From Bacillus chungangensis (GTDB taxonomy: Bacteria > Bacillota > Bacilli > Bacillales > Bacillaceae_C): 64,000 nucleotides of DNA. Shown here in pieces: positions 16,106 through 24,286 of the stretch; the stretch's first letter is position 1; each line of letters starts with the position of its first letter. The notes below the pieces were generated by a model. That model saw only the letters and a list, made by a program, of their open reading frames with translations. It did not search any database and had not been told where the DNA came from. The position numbers and the translations under genes are program-made. Where the stretch lies: positions 62,001 to 126,000 of the forward strand of contig NZ_JAUSTT010000010.1 in the NCBI RefSeq assembly GCF_030812995.1, in the 5' to 3' direction.

Positions 16106-16267
16106 TTATCTTGGTTGATTTAAAAGAACAAGCCGATGGTTTTGCTCTTCTATTGCATGTTTTTGTTCCTTTTTTTCTATCTTAATCGGTTGTAAAATAT
16201 TGTTGAATACAACTTTCATTAACAAGCTGTATACAACGACTGTGAGAATTACGAATAGCCATACCAT
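16106..16267 (-). CDS. Small single-span membrane protein under a Fur-type promoter
   Basis: A 53-residue protein: hydrophobic segment at residues 2-20 (V-W-L-F-V-I-L-T-V-V-V-Y-S-L-L) followed by a charged Lys/Glu/His tail. GGGTGG lies 8 nt before the ATG. The gene is a complete transcription unit: a sigma-A-like promoter with two Fur-box matches about 130 bp upstream, and a strong terminator directly downstream. I do not recognise the family. Iron-limited expression is inferred from the boxes. The long leader also allows for a regulatory RNA role. Confidence 0.65.
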   Translation of the reverse strand: MVWLFVILTVVVYSLLMKVVFNNILQPIKIEKKEQKHAIEEQNHRLVLLNQPR

Positions 16268-16386
16268 TTGATTTTACCACCCTTTATGATTTTGTCTACT
16301 TATTTTTTAAAAAAAGTCCGACTTCACTTTGGAAGTTATATAATGAACAAACTAGTTTTTAGCCACGCATTTTATATCTATGATAG

Positions 16387-16435
16387 TGAGAATCATATTC
16401 ATTTTTATAGTATCATCAACGATAATCATTTTCAA
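16387..16435 (-). promoter_or_regulatory. Promoter with two Fur-box-like operators
   Basis: On the minus strand TTGAAA (16435-16430), 17 bp, TACTAT (16412-16407). Overlapping the -35 region is TGAAAATGATTATCG (16434-16420), 12 of 14 matches to the 7-1-7 Fur box TGATAATnATTATCA. Just after the -10 region is TGAATATGATTCTCA (16401-16387), 11 of 14. This is the usual layout of Fur-repressed promoters. Confidence 0.6.
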
Positions 16436-16544
16436 ATGATTTTTTTATTTTTCCACATTATTTTTAAATCGTGTAAAGATTACGATGTGCTTTCACCGTA
16501 ATCCATTTTCTAAAGTAAACGATATTTCAAATATATGTTACCGA

Positions 16545-16727
16545 AAAGCGGCACTCACAATTAGTATGTAGTAAGAGCTGCACTTGAAGTGTTGATCGTT
16601 CACCCCGATCTTGCATGTCAACTGTACATGGTCTTTGATAGAGCGGAATTGTCTGTTTAAGAATCCCGTACTTAGGAATCTCCCACTTCAAACAACCCGT
16701 AAGGGTGTTAAGTGGTGAGTAGTTCAA
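16545..16727 (-). mobile_element. Orphan IS200/IS605 TnpB-type right-end/guide-RNA remnant
   Basis: Read on the minus strand, TTGAACTACTCACCACTT (16727-16710), a small CCCttacGGG hairpin and AAGTGGGAG (16688-16680) form the stem-loop seen also at 54508-54555. From memory this resembles the conserved region at the 3' end of Bacillales tnpB genes that becomes the guide RNA scaffold. No tnpB or tnpA frame is present. The ypbQ stop codon lies inside the element. Confidence 0.5.
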
Positions 16728-17257
16728 ATAATCCCATCTTCCTGATTTGTCCATTCTCTTAACACTTTTTCCTCTAAAGGAATTCTGACTCGCAAAATAA
16801 CCATGTTTAATAGTGAAAAAAGGATAAGTGTATAATATGCGTGAAACATAAGTGGAATTAGGATAAATTCAATTGTCACTATCAGATAATTGGGATGTTT
16901 CATATATTTATACGGTCCCTTTGCGACAAGAGAAGTATTAGGAAGGACAATAATTTTCGTATTCCAATACTTGCCTAATGTAGCGATAATCCAAATCCGA
17001 ACAAGCTGTGCCATCAGAAAGAGTGTAAAAAAGATATAGCTTAATCCAGTTAGCTGTTTATTTAAAAGCAGTACTTCTAATACTAAAAAAATGAAAAAGC
17101 TGCAATGGACCAAAATCATCAATGGATAATGACTTTGCCCAAATTCTCGTGCTCCTTTCTCCTTCATCCACTGTTCATTTCTTCTCGCGATCCATAATTC
17201 CGTCAGCCTTTGAGCAACAATGAGACACAAAAATAAATAAAAAAATGTCATTGCCAT
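16724..17257 (-). CDS. bpsB: Alkylpyrone O-methyltransferase BpsB (isoprenylcysteine methyltransferase family)
   Basis: Membrane protein of 177 residues with about four hydrophobic segments and the C-terminal family signature G-P-Y-K-Y-M-K-H-P-N-Y that binds S-adenosylmethionine in isoprenylcysteine methyltransferase-like enzymes. B. subtilis YpbQ (BpsB) methylates the alkylpyrones made by the neighbouring type III polyketide synthase. The two genes overlap by 10 bp, supporting translational coupling and a shared pathway. The last residues and the TGA stop fall at the edge of a mobile-element remnant, so the C-terminus may differ from relatives. Confidence 0.88.
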   Translation of the reverse strand: MAMTFFYLFLCLIVAQRLTELWIARRNEQWMKEKGAREFGQSHYPLMILVHCSFFIFLVLEVLLLNKQLTGLSYIFFTLFLMAQLVRIWIIATLGKYWNTKIIVLPNTSLVAKGPYKYMKHPNYLIVTIEFILIPLMFHAYYTLILFSLLNMVILRVRIPLEEKVLREWTNQEDGII

Positions 17258-18318
17258 TTCAACAGCAATAATTCGGAACTAAAACCCGGGCCCAATGCTG
17301 TTGCAACCCCCCAATCTCCTTGTGAAATATCTTTCAATAAAAAGCGTTGTAAAACATAAAAAATGGTTGCAGATGACATATTCCCATATGCTTTCAACAC
17401 TTCTTTCGCATCACTCGTCATTGTCTTAGTCAACCCTAAAGCTTCTTCATATGCTTGAATGACTTTTTTTCCTCCAGGATGAGCAATAAAATGAGCAATA
17501 TCATGAATTGTGATGTGGTATTGCTGCAATAATTTATCAATCATTGGTCTTAGCCATTGCTTTACAATGGAAGGAATATTTTTTGAAAAAACAACATGCA
17601 GACCAGTATCTTGCAGCCTCCACCCCATTACATCCAACGTATCTTTCATGAATGTTGATTGTGAACAAATGATTGTTGGATACGTTTTTGTTGTCCAATT
17701 CTGTCCTGCCTCATCACCAACAACTAATGCACAAGCGGCACCATCCCCAAATAAAGAAGTTCCAATTAAGTTGCTTTTCGATACATCATCCTTTTGAAAT
17801 GTTAAACTGCACAATTCAATAGATAAGACTAATACTTTAGCGTTTGGAAATGCCTTACAATACTCCCCTGCTCTAGATAGACCTGAAGCACCACCAGCAC
17901 AACCAAGGCCCCATATTGGAATTCTTTTCAAATTTGATGAAAAAGGCAGGTGGTTCATGATATATGCATCTAAACTTGGAGTGGCTATTCCTGTTGTGTT
18001 AATCATGAAGATCGCTTCAATTTCTTCATAAGAGATAGATGGGTTAGCTGCCATGCATTGTTGAATTGCTTTCTTGCCAAGGTGTACTGCTTCATACAAA
18101 AAAATGTCGTTTTTCTCTGCGAATGTACGTTTCTCACCATACCAATCTACCGGTTTAACAAGGTTTCGAGATGAAATCTCACTATTTACAAATACTTTTA
18201 ACAGCCGTTCAATATCCTTAAATGAAGAGGAAAACTGGCGGCGAGCAAATTCCATCGCCATATCTTGAGAGATATGATAGGGAGGAATTCCCGTACCAAT
18301 AGAAATTATTTTAGCCAT
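17248..18318 (-). CDS. bcsA: Type III polyketide synthase BpsA (chalcone synthase-like)
   Basis: A 356-residue thiolase-fold enzyme with the catalytic triad Cys140 (in G-L-G-C-A-G-G), His280 (I-A-H-P-G-G) and Asn313 (Y-G-N-M-S-S). It condenses long-chain acyl-CoA with malonyl-CoA to give alkylpyrones, which BpsB then methylates. Length and triad match B. subtilis BpsA/BcsA. The ATG follows an AAAGGGATG site. It is divergent from the cheX-like gene, with about 130 bp between the two starts. Confidence 0.93.
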   Translation of the reverse strand: MAKIISIGTGIPPYHISQDMAMEFARRQFSSSFKDIERLLKVFVNSEISSRNLVKPVDWYGEKRTFAEKNDIFLYEAVHLGKKAIQQCMAANPSISYEEIEAIFMINTTGIATPSLDAYIMNHLPFSSNLKRIPIWGLGCAGGASGLSRAGEYCKAFPNAKVLVLSIELCSLTFQKDDVSKSNLIGTSLFGDGAACALVVGDEAGQNWTTKTYPTIICSQSTFMKDTLDVMGWRLQDTGLHVVFSKNIPSIVKQWLRPMIDKLLQQYHITIHDIAHFIAHPGGKKVIQAYEEALGLTKTMTSDAKEVLKAYGNMSSATIFYVLQRFLLKDISQGDWGVATALGPGFSSELLLLKWQ

Positions 18319-18450
18319 TTTGACATCCCTTTACGACATATTACTGTTATTTTTTCCTAAATTTCTTCTTTTATTCACAATTAACTTATATCTTTATTAC
18401 TATTATTATGGTATCATTTTTATTAGGACTAATTGAGGGGTGTTAGGAAT

Positions 18451-18930
18451 ATGTCACTAAATGAACATGTTACAATTATGCTGAATAGTGCAATAGATTC
18501 ATTGAAAACAGTTTTGCCAATACCAGTTGTTGTTGATCAGCCGACTCTTGTCACAGCACCATTTAATCAAGAAACAATGAGTGTCTTAATTGGAGTAACA
18601 GGAAACATTCGTGGAAGAATTCTTTTCGATGGCGATGAGGAGCTTTTTTCACAGGTTGGCGCTGCTATGTTCGGAATGCCAATCAGTAATGAGATGCTTG
18701 ATTCCTTTGCTGGCGAGCTCGGCAATATGATTGCTGGTAATTTATCTACATTTGTGTCACAAAAAGGAGTAACCATTGATATAACGCCTCCAACTGTCAT
18801 TGTAGGCGACACAAAACTATACGGATTCGATAAGGCGCTTCGTCTTCCAGTAAAGCTTGAAAACATTGGTACACTTACAGTTGTGTTAATGCTTGAACTG
18901 CAAAAAGAAAACAATACATTCGCTGTCTAA
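18451..18930 (+). CDS. cheX: CheX-family CheY-phosphate phosphatase
   Basis: A 159-residue CheC/CheX-type phosphatase. The catalytic E-x2-N signature is E-L-G-N followed by the typical M-I-A-G-N. There is one such helix rather than the two of CheC, fitting CheX. It would dephosphorylate a CheY-like response regulator. The frame is open to TTG 18433, but GAGGGGTG at 18435-18442 favours ATG 18451. No chemotaxis genes lie nearby, so its response-regulator partner is unknown. A terminator follows directly, so it appears monocistronic. Confidence 0.85.
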   Translation: MSLNEHVTIMLNSAIDSLKTVLPIPVVVDQPTLVTAPFNQETMSVLIGVTGNIRGRILFDGDEELFSQVGAAMFGMPISNEMLDSFAGELGNMIAGNLSTFVSQKGVTIDITPPTVIVGDTKLYGFDKALRLPVKLENIGTLTVVLMLELQKENNTFAV

Positions 18931-18932
18931 AA

Positions 18933-18976
18933 AAGAAGGGAAAACCACAAAATAAATGGTTTCCCTTCTTTTTTTA
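18933..18976 (+). terminator. Intrinsic terminator after cheX
   Basis: AAGAAGGGAAAACCA pairs with TGGTTTCCCTTCTT around a short loop and runs into seven T residues. Confidence 0.85.
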
Positions 18977-19235
18977 CCTACTGCTTCATTATTCTACTTT
19001 TACATAAGTAATAATGCCTAGCAATGAAGCTTATTATTTTGTCCTCGCTCATCTTGTTTTTCATTGTAGGGGAATTGTAAAAAACAGCTATTTTAAGTTT
19101 TTCGCTTTTTCTATTGAGAACGAATGAATGAATAGGCATCATTACTCACTTCCCATTACGTTTCTCACACTTTGATAAGTATGTTGCTTGTTATAAAAGC
19201 CCTTTCACACATTCTTCACAATATAAATGGTATAA

Positions 19236-19278
19236 AGTGATTTTTATCACAGATAAGGATAGTTTCCATCCTTATGAT
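19236..19278 (+). promoter_or_regulatory. FNR/CRP-type site and -10 element of the ba3 oxidase operon
   Basis: AGTGATTTTTATCACA (19236-19251) matches TGTGA-N6-TCACA at 9 of 10 positions. TATGAT at 19273-19278 is a good -10 element with no clear -35. The predicted transcript start near 19285 puts the centre of the site at about -41.5, the classical position for activation by FNR-family regulators. The stretch 18977-19235 shows nothing else I can identify. Confidence 0.55.
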
Positions 19279-19330
19279 GGTGTTAATAACATTATTTGTC
19301 TATGTTTATTTTTGGAAAGGAGTGATTTTT

Positions 19331-19480
19331 TTGGCTAAGACACCGCTTAATCAAAAGGCAAACGTGAAAGTAGAAGAGTCATCATCATTAAAAGGTACGT
19401 TGATTTCTGTTTTTTCCCTCGGCATCTTTCTTATTGTTGCCTGGGTAGGTGTATTTATATTATTTTCAATTCGTTTTTAA
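19331..19480 (+). CDS. Cytochrome c oxidase subunit IIa-like small membrane protein
   Basis: A 49-residue protein with one C-terminal membrane helix (L-I-S-V-F-S-L-G-I-F-L-I-V-A-W-V) after a polar Lys/Glu N-terminus. Size, topology and position match the small subunit IIa of ba3-type oxidases, which fills the place of the missing first helix of subunit II. I chose TTG 19331, 8 nt after AAAGGAG; the open frame extends to 19274 but has no ribosome site there. It is the first gene of the oxidase operon. Confidence 0.75.
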   Translation: MAKTPLNQKANVKVEESSSLKGTLISVFSLGIFLIVAWVGVFILFSIRF

Positions 19481-19501
19481 TGGAGAGGAGTCGAACATTT
19501 C

Positions 19502-19978
19502 ATGCATATTCATAAGTATGAAAAATGGTGGCTTATATTTGGTACAGGTTCACTTATTGTCTTTCTTATTGTCGTAGGCATTGGTGCCTTTCATCAAGGA
19601 CATCAGCCGCCATCAGCAAAAGCATTTATAGATCCAGAATTAGTATCAGAAACAGCACCATTCGATGAACCAGGTTTAAAAAAAGTAGAAGGAAAAGATT
19701 GGGACTATGAGCTTGTCGTTGTAGCTTCTGCCTTTTATTATGATCCTGGAGAAGTAGAGATACCAAAAAATTCACGCGTAAAAATTATTGCAACAACAAA
19801 AGATGTGATCCATGGATTTCAAATTGCTGGGACAAATATCAATATGATGCTAGAGCCAGGATATATTAGTGAGTATGTGACAACCATGAATAAAACAGGT
19901 GAATTCCTTACTGTTTGCAATGAATATTGTGGAGTAGGTCATCACACAATGAAATCCATGATTAAGGTGGTGGACTAA
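19502..19978 (+). CDS. cbaB: ba3-type cytochrome c oxidase subunit II
   Basis: A 158-residue membrane-anchored CuA subunit. One N-terminal helix (about residues 11-30) is followed by an extracytoplasmic cupredoxin domain. The CuA ligands are visible: a His in D-V-I-H-G-F and the cluster C-N-E-Y-C-G-V-G-H-H-T-M. It passes electrons from cytochrome c to subunit I. It ends one base before the cbaA start, so the two are translationally linked. The shortness compared with caa3 subunit II, and the absence of a fused cytochrome c domain, support the ba3 class. Confidence 0.92.
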   Translation: MHIHKYEKWWLIFGTGSLIVFLIVVGIGAFHQGHQPPSAKAFIDPELVSETAPFDEPGLKKVEGKDWDYELVVVASAFYYDPGEVEIPKNSRVKIIATTKDVIHGFQIAGTNINMMLEPGYISEYVTTMNKTGEFLTVCNEYCGVGHHTMKSMIKVVD

Positions 19979-19979
19979 G

Positions 19980-21629
19980 ATGTCACAAACGATGATAAAA
20001 GTAGATCGCCGTGATGGGAAGCTTGCGATGGCACATCTGTATGTTGCGTTTATTGCGTTAGCATTGGGCGGCTTAGCTGGACTTTTACAAACACTCGTTC
20101 GTTCAGGTCGTTTTGAGCTCCCTTTAGGCATTGATTATTACCAAGTACTTACAACACATGGTGTTTTATTGGGACTTGTCTTAACAACGTTTTTCATTAT
20201 GGGCTTTCAATTCGCTGCTGTTAGCCGAACTTCTGGAACATTTACGAAAAAAGCAAGAATAGCAGGATGGATTGGTTTTGTTGTCATGACAGTTGGAACG
20301 ATCATGACAACGATTATGATTTTATTAAATGAAGCAAGTGTTCTTTATACGTTCTATGCACCATTACAAGCACACGCGTTATTTTATCTTGGCTTAACGC
20401 TTGTCATCGTTGGAAGCTGGATTGGTGGAGGCGCCATGATTGCCAACTATGTAAGATGGCGAAAGGCAAATCCTGGCAAACCAAGTCCGATATTAACGTT
20501 TATGACTGTGATTAATATGTTGATGTGGTTTGTGGCAACGCTTGGAGTTGCAGTATCTGTCTTATTCCAATTGCTTCCATGGTCTCTCGGTTGGATTGAT
20601 ACCGTTAATGTGCTCGTGACCCGCACTTTATTCTGGTATTTCGGCCACCCGCTTGTATACTTCTGGTTATTGCCAGCTTATATGGCTTGGTATGTCATTA
20701 TTCCTAAAGTAATCGGCGGTAAAATGTTCTCTGATTCAATGGCAAGGCTATCGTTTATTCTTTTCTTACTTTTTTCAATACCAGTTGGACTGCACCATCA
20801 GCTTACAGAGCCAGGCATTGATGCCTTTTGGAAATATATTCAGGTGGTACTTACATTCTTAGTTGTTATTCCATCTTTAATGACTGCATTTTCTCTGTTT
20901 GCCAACTTTGAAATGTTTGGACGCTCTAAAGGTGCAACTGGCCTCTTTGGTTGGTTTAAAATGCTGCCTTGGAAAGATGCACGCTTCGTTGTTCCGTTTA
21001 TCGGAATGATCGCCTTTATTCCTGGAGGCGCTGGAGGAATTATTAACGCTTCATTTCAAATGAACCAAGTCGTTCACAATACCATTTGGGTAACCGGCCA
21101 TTTTCATTTAACTGTCGCTACAGCAGTCATCCTAACTTTTTTTGGTATTACTTATTGGCTAGTACCCCATTTAACAGGCCGTGTCTTAACGAAAGCAATG
21201 AATCAACTTGCTATCATTCAAGGAATTGTTTGGGGAGTCGGGATGCTCATTATGTCAAGCGCTATGCACATTGCAGGTTTATTAGGAGCTCCGCGCCGTT
21301 CTTCATTTTCAACTTATGGAGATGCACCACAAGCAATAGATTGGATTCCTTATCAAGTTGCACAAGCAATTGGCGGTTCTATCCTCTTTCTAGGTATTAT
21401 CTTAATGATTATTATCTTTATCAATCTCACATTCTTTGCTCCAAAAGGTGAAGAGGAATTTCCAGTTGCAGAAGTTGCTGATAAGGCAGAGCGTACACCG
21501 ATGGTATTTGAAAACTGGAAAATTTGGGTAACTATTTTAGTAGCATTAATTTTAATTGCTTATACAGTTCCGATTATGGAAATGATTCAAGACGGACCTC
21601 CTGGTTCGAAAGGGTTTAAATTGTGGTAG
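19980..21629 (+). CDS. cbaA: ba3-type cytochrome c oxidase subunit I
   Basis: A 549-residue haem-copper oxidase catalytic subunit of the B (ba3) family with 12 or more membrane helices. Motifs include the early haem ligand T-T-H-G-V-L-L, the Cu-B/Tyr helix F-G-H-P-L-V-Y-F-W-L-L-P-A-Y, the L-H-H-Q-L pair, and the haem ligands in T-G-H-F-H-L-T-V-A-T. It reduces oxygen to water and pumps protons; ba3 enzymes usually serve at low oxygen. The FNR-like site upstream agrees with such a role. Confidence 0.94.
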   Translation: MSQTMIKVDRRDGKLAMAHLYVAFIALALGGLAGLLQTLVRSGRFELPLGIDYYQVLTTHGVLLGLVLTTFFIMGFQFAAVSRTSGTFTKKARIAGWIGFVVMTVGTIMTTIMILLNEASVLYTFYAPLQAHALFYLGLTLVIVGSWIGGGAMIANYVRWRKANPGKPSPILTFMTVINMLMWFVATLGVAVSVLFQLLPWSLGWIDTVNVLVTRTLFWYFGHPLVYFWLLPAYMAWYVIIPKVIGGKMFSDSMARLSFILFLLFSIPVGLHHQLTEPGIDAFWKYIQVVLTFLVVIPSLMTAFSLFANFEMFGRSKGATGLFGWFKMLPWKDARFVVPFIGMIAFIPGGAGGIINASFQMNQVVHNTIWVTGHFHLTVATAVILTFFGITYWLVPHLTGRVLTKAMNQLAIIQGIVWGVGMLIMSSAMHIAGLLGAPRRSSFSTYGDAPQAIDWIPYQVAQAIGGSILFLGIILMIIIFINLTFFAPKGEEEFPVAEVADKAERTPMVFENWKIWVTILVALILIAYTVPIMEMIQDGPPGSKGFKLW

Positions 21630-21648
21630 TAAAATGAATCAGCATTTT

Positions 21649-21693
21649 GGGGGACACAAAAGAACGATAATCCGTCTTTTGTGTCCCCTTTTT
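21649..21693 (+). terminator. Intrinsic terminator of the ba3 oxidase operon
   Basis: GGGGACACAAAAGA pairs with TCTTTTGTGTCCCC, followed by TTTTT. It lies between the convergent cbaA and transporter genes and may serve both. Confidence 0.85.
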
Positions 21694-21703
21694 CACAATA
21701 TTT

Positions 21704-22606
21704 CTAGCTAGTTCTCTTTTCGTACCATTGTTGGCTTGGCTTTCTTACATTACTTACAATGACTACTGAAGATAAAATAAAGAGAGCGCCAATTACTTGT
21801 ACAAGTAAAATTGTTTCTGAAAATAAAAGCACTCCTACCATTACTGCAGCAATCGGTTCAACGGTTGCTAAAATTGCCGCTTTGCTGCTTTCCATCTTTC
21901 GAAGCCCGACAGTATAAAGCAAGTAAGCTAGTACAGTTGGAACAAATCCTAGTCCAATCATATATACCCACGCTTCCAAAGGCAGGCCATGCAGTTTTTT
22001 CCAAAACGGAAAAAAAGGAAGCAAACAGGCTGTCGCAACGACAAATGTATAGAAAGTAATCGTAAAAGATTCATAATATTGAAGCGCTAATTTTCCAAAA
22101 ATACTATACAATGCATATCCCAAACCTGCTCCGAGCCCAATCATAAATCCGATAAAGCTCCACTCATTATCCGTAGAGCCGCCTGCCAGCGCAATCATAG
22201 AACAGCCAATGATTGTTGCAGCAATAGCTGCTATTTTACGTTGATTCATATGTTCTTTTAAAAAAAAGACTGAAAGAATCGCGACAAATGCCGGAGATGT
22301 ATACAATAACATCACTGCCAATGAAATCGACATTTTGTTCATTGCGGTAAAATAACACCAGTTAAAAAAAGCAATGCTTAACACTCCTGTTCCAAAAAAA
22401 TATGGTATATGTTTGGGACTTATCTTTAATATTGTTGGATCTTTTTGTACTAGTACAAGTGGGATTGTTAGAATAAGTGCGCTCGTTGTTCTTATCGTGA
22501 CAATTTCCATTTCTGTAAAACCATAGCTTGTTAGTTTTTTAACAAACACAGCTATAAAACCCCAGCATAAAGCTGCGATAATGACCATTACTTGTGGCAA
22601 ATGCAT
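21704..22606 (-). CDS. EamA-family (DMT) exporter
   Basis: A 300-residue membrane protein with ten hydrophobic helices in two homologous halves of five, the drug/metabolite transporter (EamA) fold. The second half contains the usual E-P-I-A-A-V-M-V-G segment near its penultimate helices. Such carriers export amino acids, metabolites or drugs, but the substrate cannot be read from sequence. It is transcribed after the ypwA terminator, probably alone. Confidence 0.85.
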   Translation of the reverse strand: MHLPQVMVIIAALCWGFIAVFVKKLTSYGFTEMEIVTIRTTSALILTIPLVLVQKDPTILKISPKHIPYFFGTGVLSIAFFNWCYFTAMNKMSISLAVMLLYTSPAFVAILSVFFLKEHMNQRKIAAIAATIIGCSMIALAGGSTDNEWSFIGFMIGLGAGLGYALYSIFGKLALQYYESFTITFYTFVVATACLLPFFPFWKKLHGLPLEAWVYMIGLGFVPTVLAYLLYTVGLRKMESSKAAILATVEPIAAVMVGVLLFSETILLVQVIGALFILSSVVIVSNVRKPSQQWYEKRTS

Positions 22607-22626
22607 CCCCCTTTCCCTTTATAAAA

Positions 22627-22653
22627 AAGGATGGCAATCGATTGTGCCACCCT
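22627..22653 (-). terminator. Intrinsic terminator after ypwA
   Basis: On the minus strand GGGTGGCA and TGCCATCC form the stem and TTTTTT follows. It separates ypwA from the EamA exporter. Confidence 0.7.
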
Positions 22654-22698
22654 TTCTTCGTAAGTGCTAGTAGTCCATGATGATACAAGAAATTGCAT

Positions 22699-24210
22699 CT
22701 ATAAACGATAAATTTTTTGAAATTTATCTTTTAGATATGTAATCAAATGACTAGCATTCAATCCCTCACCAGTGACACTCTCTAAAATTTCCAATGGTTT
22801 TTTTAGTTTGCCGTACTGGTGAATATGGTTTGATAACCATTCACGAATCGGACCATAATCCCCGTTCTCTAGAAGTTCATCATAATGAGGCAGATCCTCT
22901 AGCATTTTATTTTTAAATTGCATTGCATACATATAGCCAAGTGCATAAGATGGAAAATAGCCAAAACTGCCGCCGGCCCAATGAACATCTTGAAGGACGC
23001 CTTCTTTATCGGTTGTTGGCCTAATGCCTAAATACTCTTCGTATTTGTCATTCCAAATCTTTGGTAAATCTTTCACCTCAATCTCATCATTAAATAAACC
23101 TTTTTCGATTTCATAGCGAATAATGATATGAAGTGGATACGTTAATTCATCTGCCTCTATGCGAATCAATGAAGCTTTTGATTCGTTGATTCCACGATAA
23201 AATTCTTCAAGAGAGACATGATCAAATTGACCTGCTGCATGAGCTTTTAAGCTATCATAATGATGCTTCCAGAAAGAGTAGTCTCTGCCAAGTATATTTT
23301 CATAGAATAAAGATTGTGATTCATGAATTCCCATTGACGTTCCAGTACAAAGCGGTGTGCCAATCAATTCTTTAGAGATATGCTGTTCGTAAAGTGCATG
23401 CCCACATTCATGAATTGTACCGAATACTGCCATACGCCAATCGTTCTCGTCATATCTTGTTGTAATTCGTACATCACCAGGATTAATACCGATAGCAAAA
23501 GGATGAACAGTGTCGTCTAAGCGGCCAGCTTGAAAATCATAGCCCAACTTTTCAATCACTTTTAAACTAAATGCTTTTTGTTGTTCTTTAGGGAATGGCT
23601 TATGCAAAAATGATGTATCTGGTTTATTCGGCGAAGCAGCAATTTCTTTTACGAGCGCAACAATTTCTTCGCGCAGCTGTCCAAATACTTGATCCAGCAT
23701 CTCAACCGTCACACCAGGTTCATACATATCAAGCAGTGTATTATACTTATTGCCTTCGTATCCCCAATAGTCAATAAACTTTTTATTAAATGCCACTAGC
23801 TTTTCCAGATAAGGCTGAAATAGGCTAAAATCACTTTTTTCGCGTGCTTCCTCCCAAACACTCTCTGCTTGAGATTGTAAGACAACATATTCTTCATACT
23901 CTTCACGAGGAATTTTTTTATTGCGATCGTATTCCTTCTTACATTCTTGTAGCGTCTTCTTTGTTATGTCAGACAGCTCATTTTCTGCACCAGATAAATT
24001 TGCTATAAATGCTGCCATTTCCTCTGATGTTGACATCTGGAATACTTCAGATGACAAAAGGCCGATGACTTGGGAACGTTGACCAATTCCTTTTTTAGGA
24101 GCGCCTGTTCTTAAATCCCAATATATTAATGCGAGTGCTTCCTGATAAGCACTCATTTTTTTTACATAGGTTAAAAATGCTTTTTCGATTTCTTTTATTT
24201 GCTCTTCCAT
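22699..24210 (-). CDS. ypwA: Thermostable carboxypeptidase, M32 family (YpwA)
   Basis: A 503-residue zinc carboxypeptidase. The zinc motif H-E-C-G-H is in G-T-I-H-E-C-G-H-A-L-Y-E-Q, the family signatures D-V-R-I-T-T-R-Y and G-I-H-E-S-Q-S are present, and a Glu zinc ligand should follow in the helix with S-Q-S-L-F-Y-E-N. It removes C-terminal residues from peptides in the cytoplasm. Length is standard for M32. It is monocistronic by its terminator, on the same strand as ypvA. Confidence 0.93.
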   Translation of the reverse strand: MEEQIKEIEKAFLTYVKKMSAYQEALALIYWDLRTGAPKKGIGQRSQVIGLLSSEVFQMSTSEEMAAFIANLSGAENELSDITKKTLQECKKEYDRNKKIPREEYEEYVVLQSQAESVWEEAREKSDFSLFQPYLEKLVAFNKKFIDYWGYEGNKYNTLLDMYEPGVTVEMLDQVFGQLREEIVALVKEIAASPNKPDTSFLHKPFPKEQQKAFSLKVIEKLGYDFQAGRLDDTVHPFAIGINPGDVRITTRYDENDWRMAVFGTIHECGHALYEQHISKELIGTPLCTGTSMGIHESQSLFYENILGRDYSFWKHHYDSLKAHAAGQFDHVSLEEFYRGINESKASLIRIEADELTYPLHIIIRYEIEKGLFNDEIEVKDLPKIWNDKYEEYLGIRPTTDKEGVLQDVHWAGGSFGYFPSYALGYMYAMQFKNKMLEDLPHYDELLENGDYGPIREWLSNHIHQYGKLKKPLEILESVTGEGLNASHLITYLKDKFQKIYRL

Positions 24211-24286
24211 GTACTAACCTCCATTCATTAAATCTAAAAACTGCATTATACTGAAATTTTACCATATTTTACAGTTAAAAAGATAG

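Noticed and set aside
16268-16501. 77-codon plus-strand frame in the Fur-promoter region
   Set aside because: Very AT-rich, no ribosome site, and it runs antisense through the better supported Fur-type promoter.
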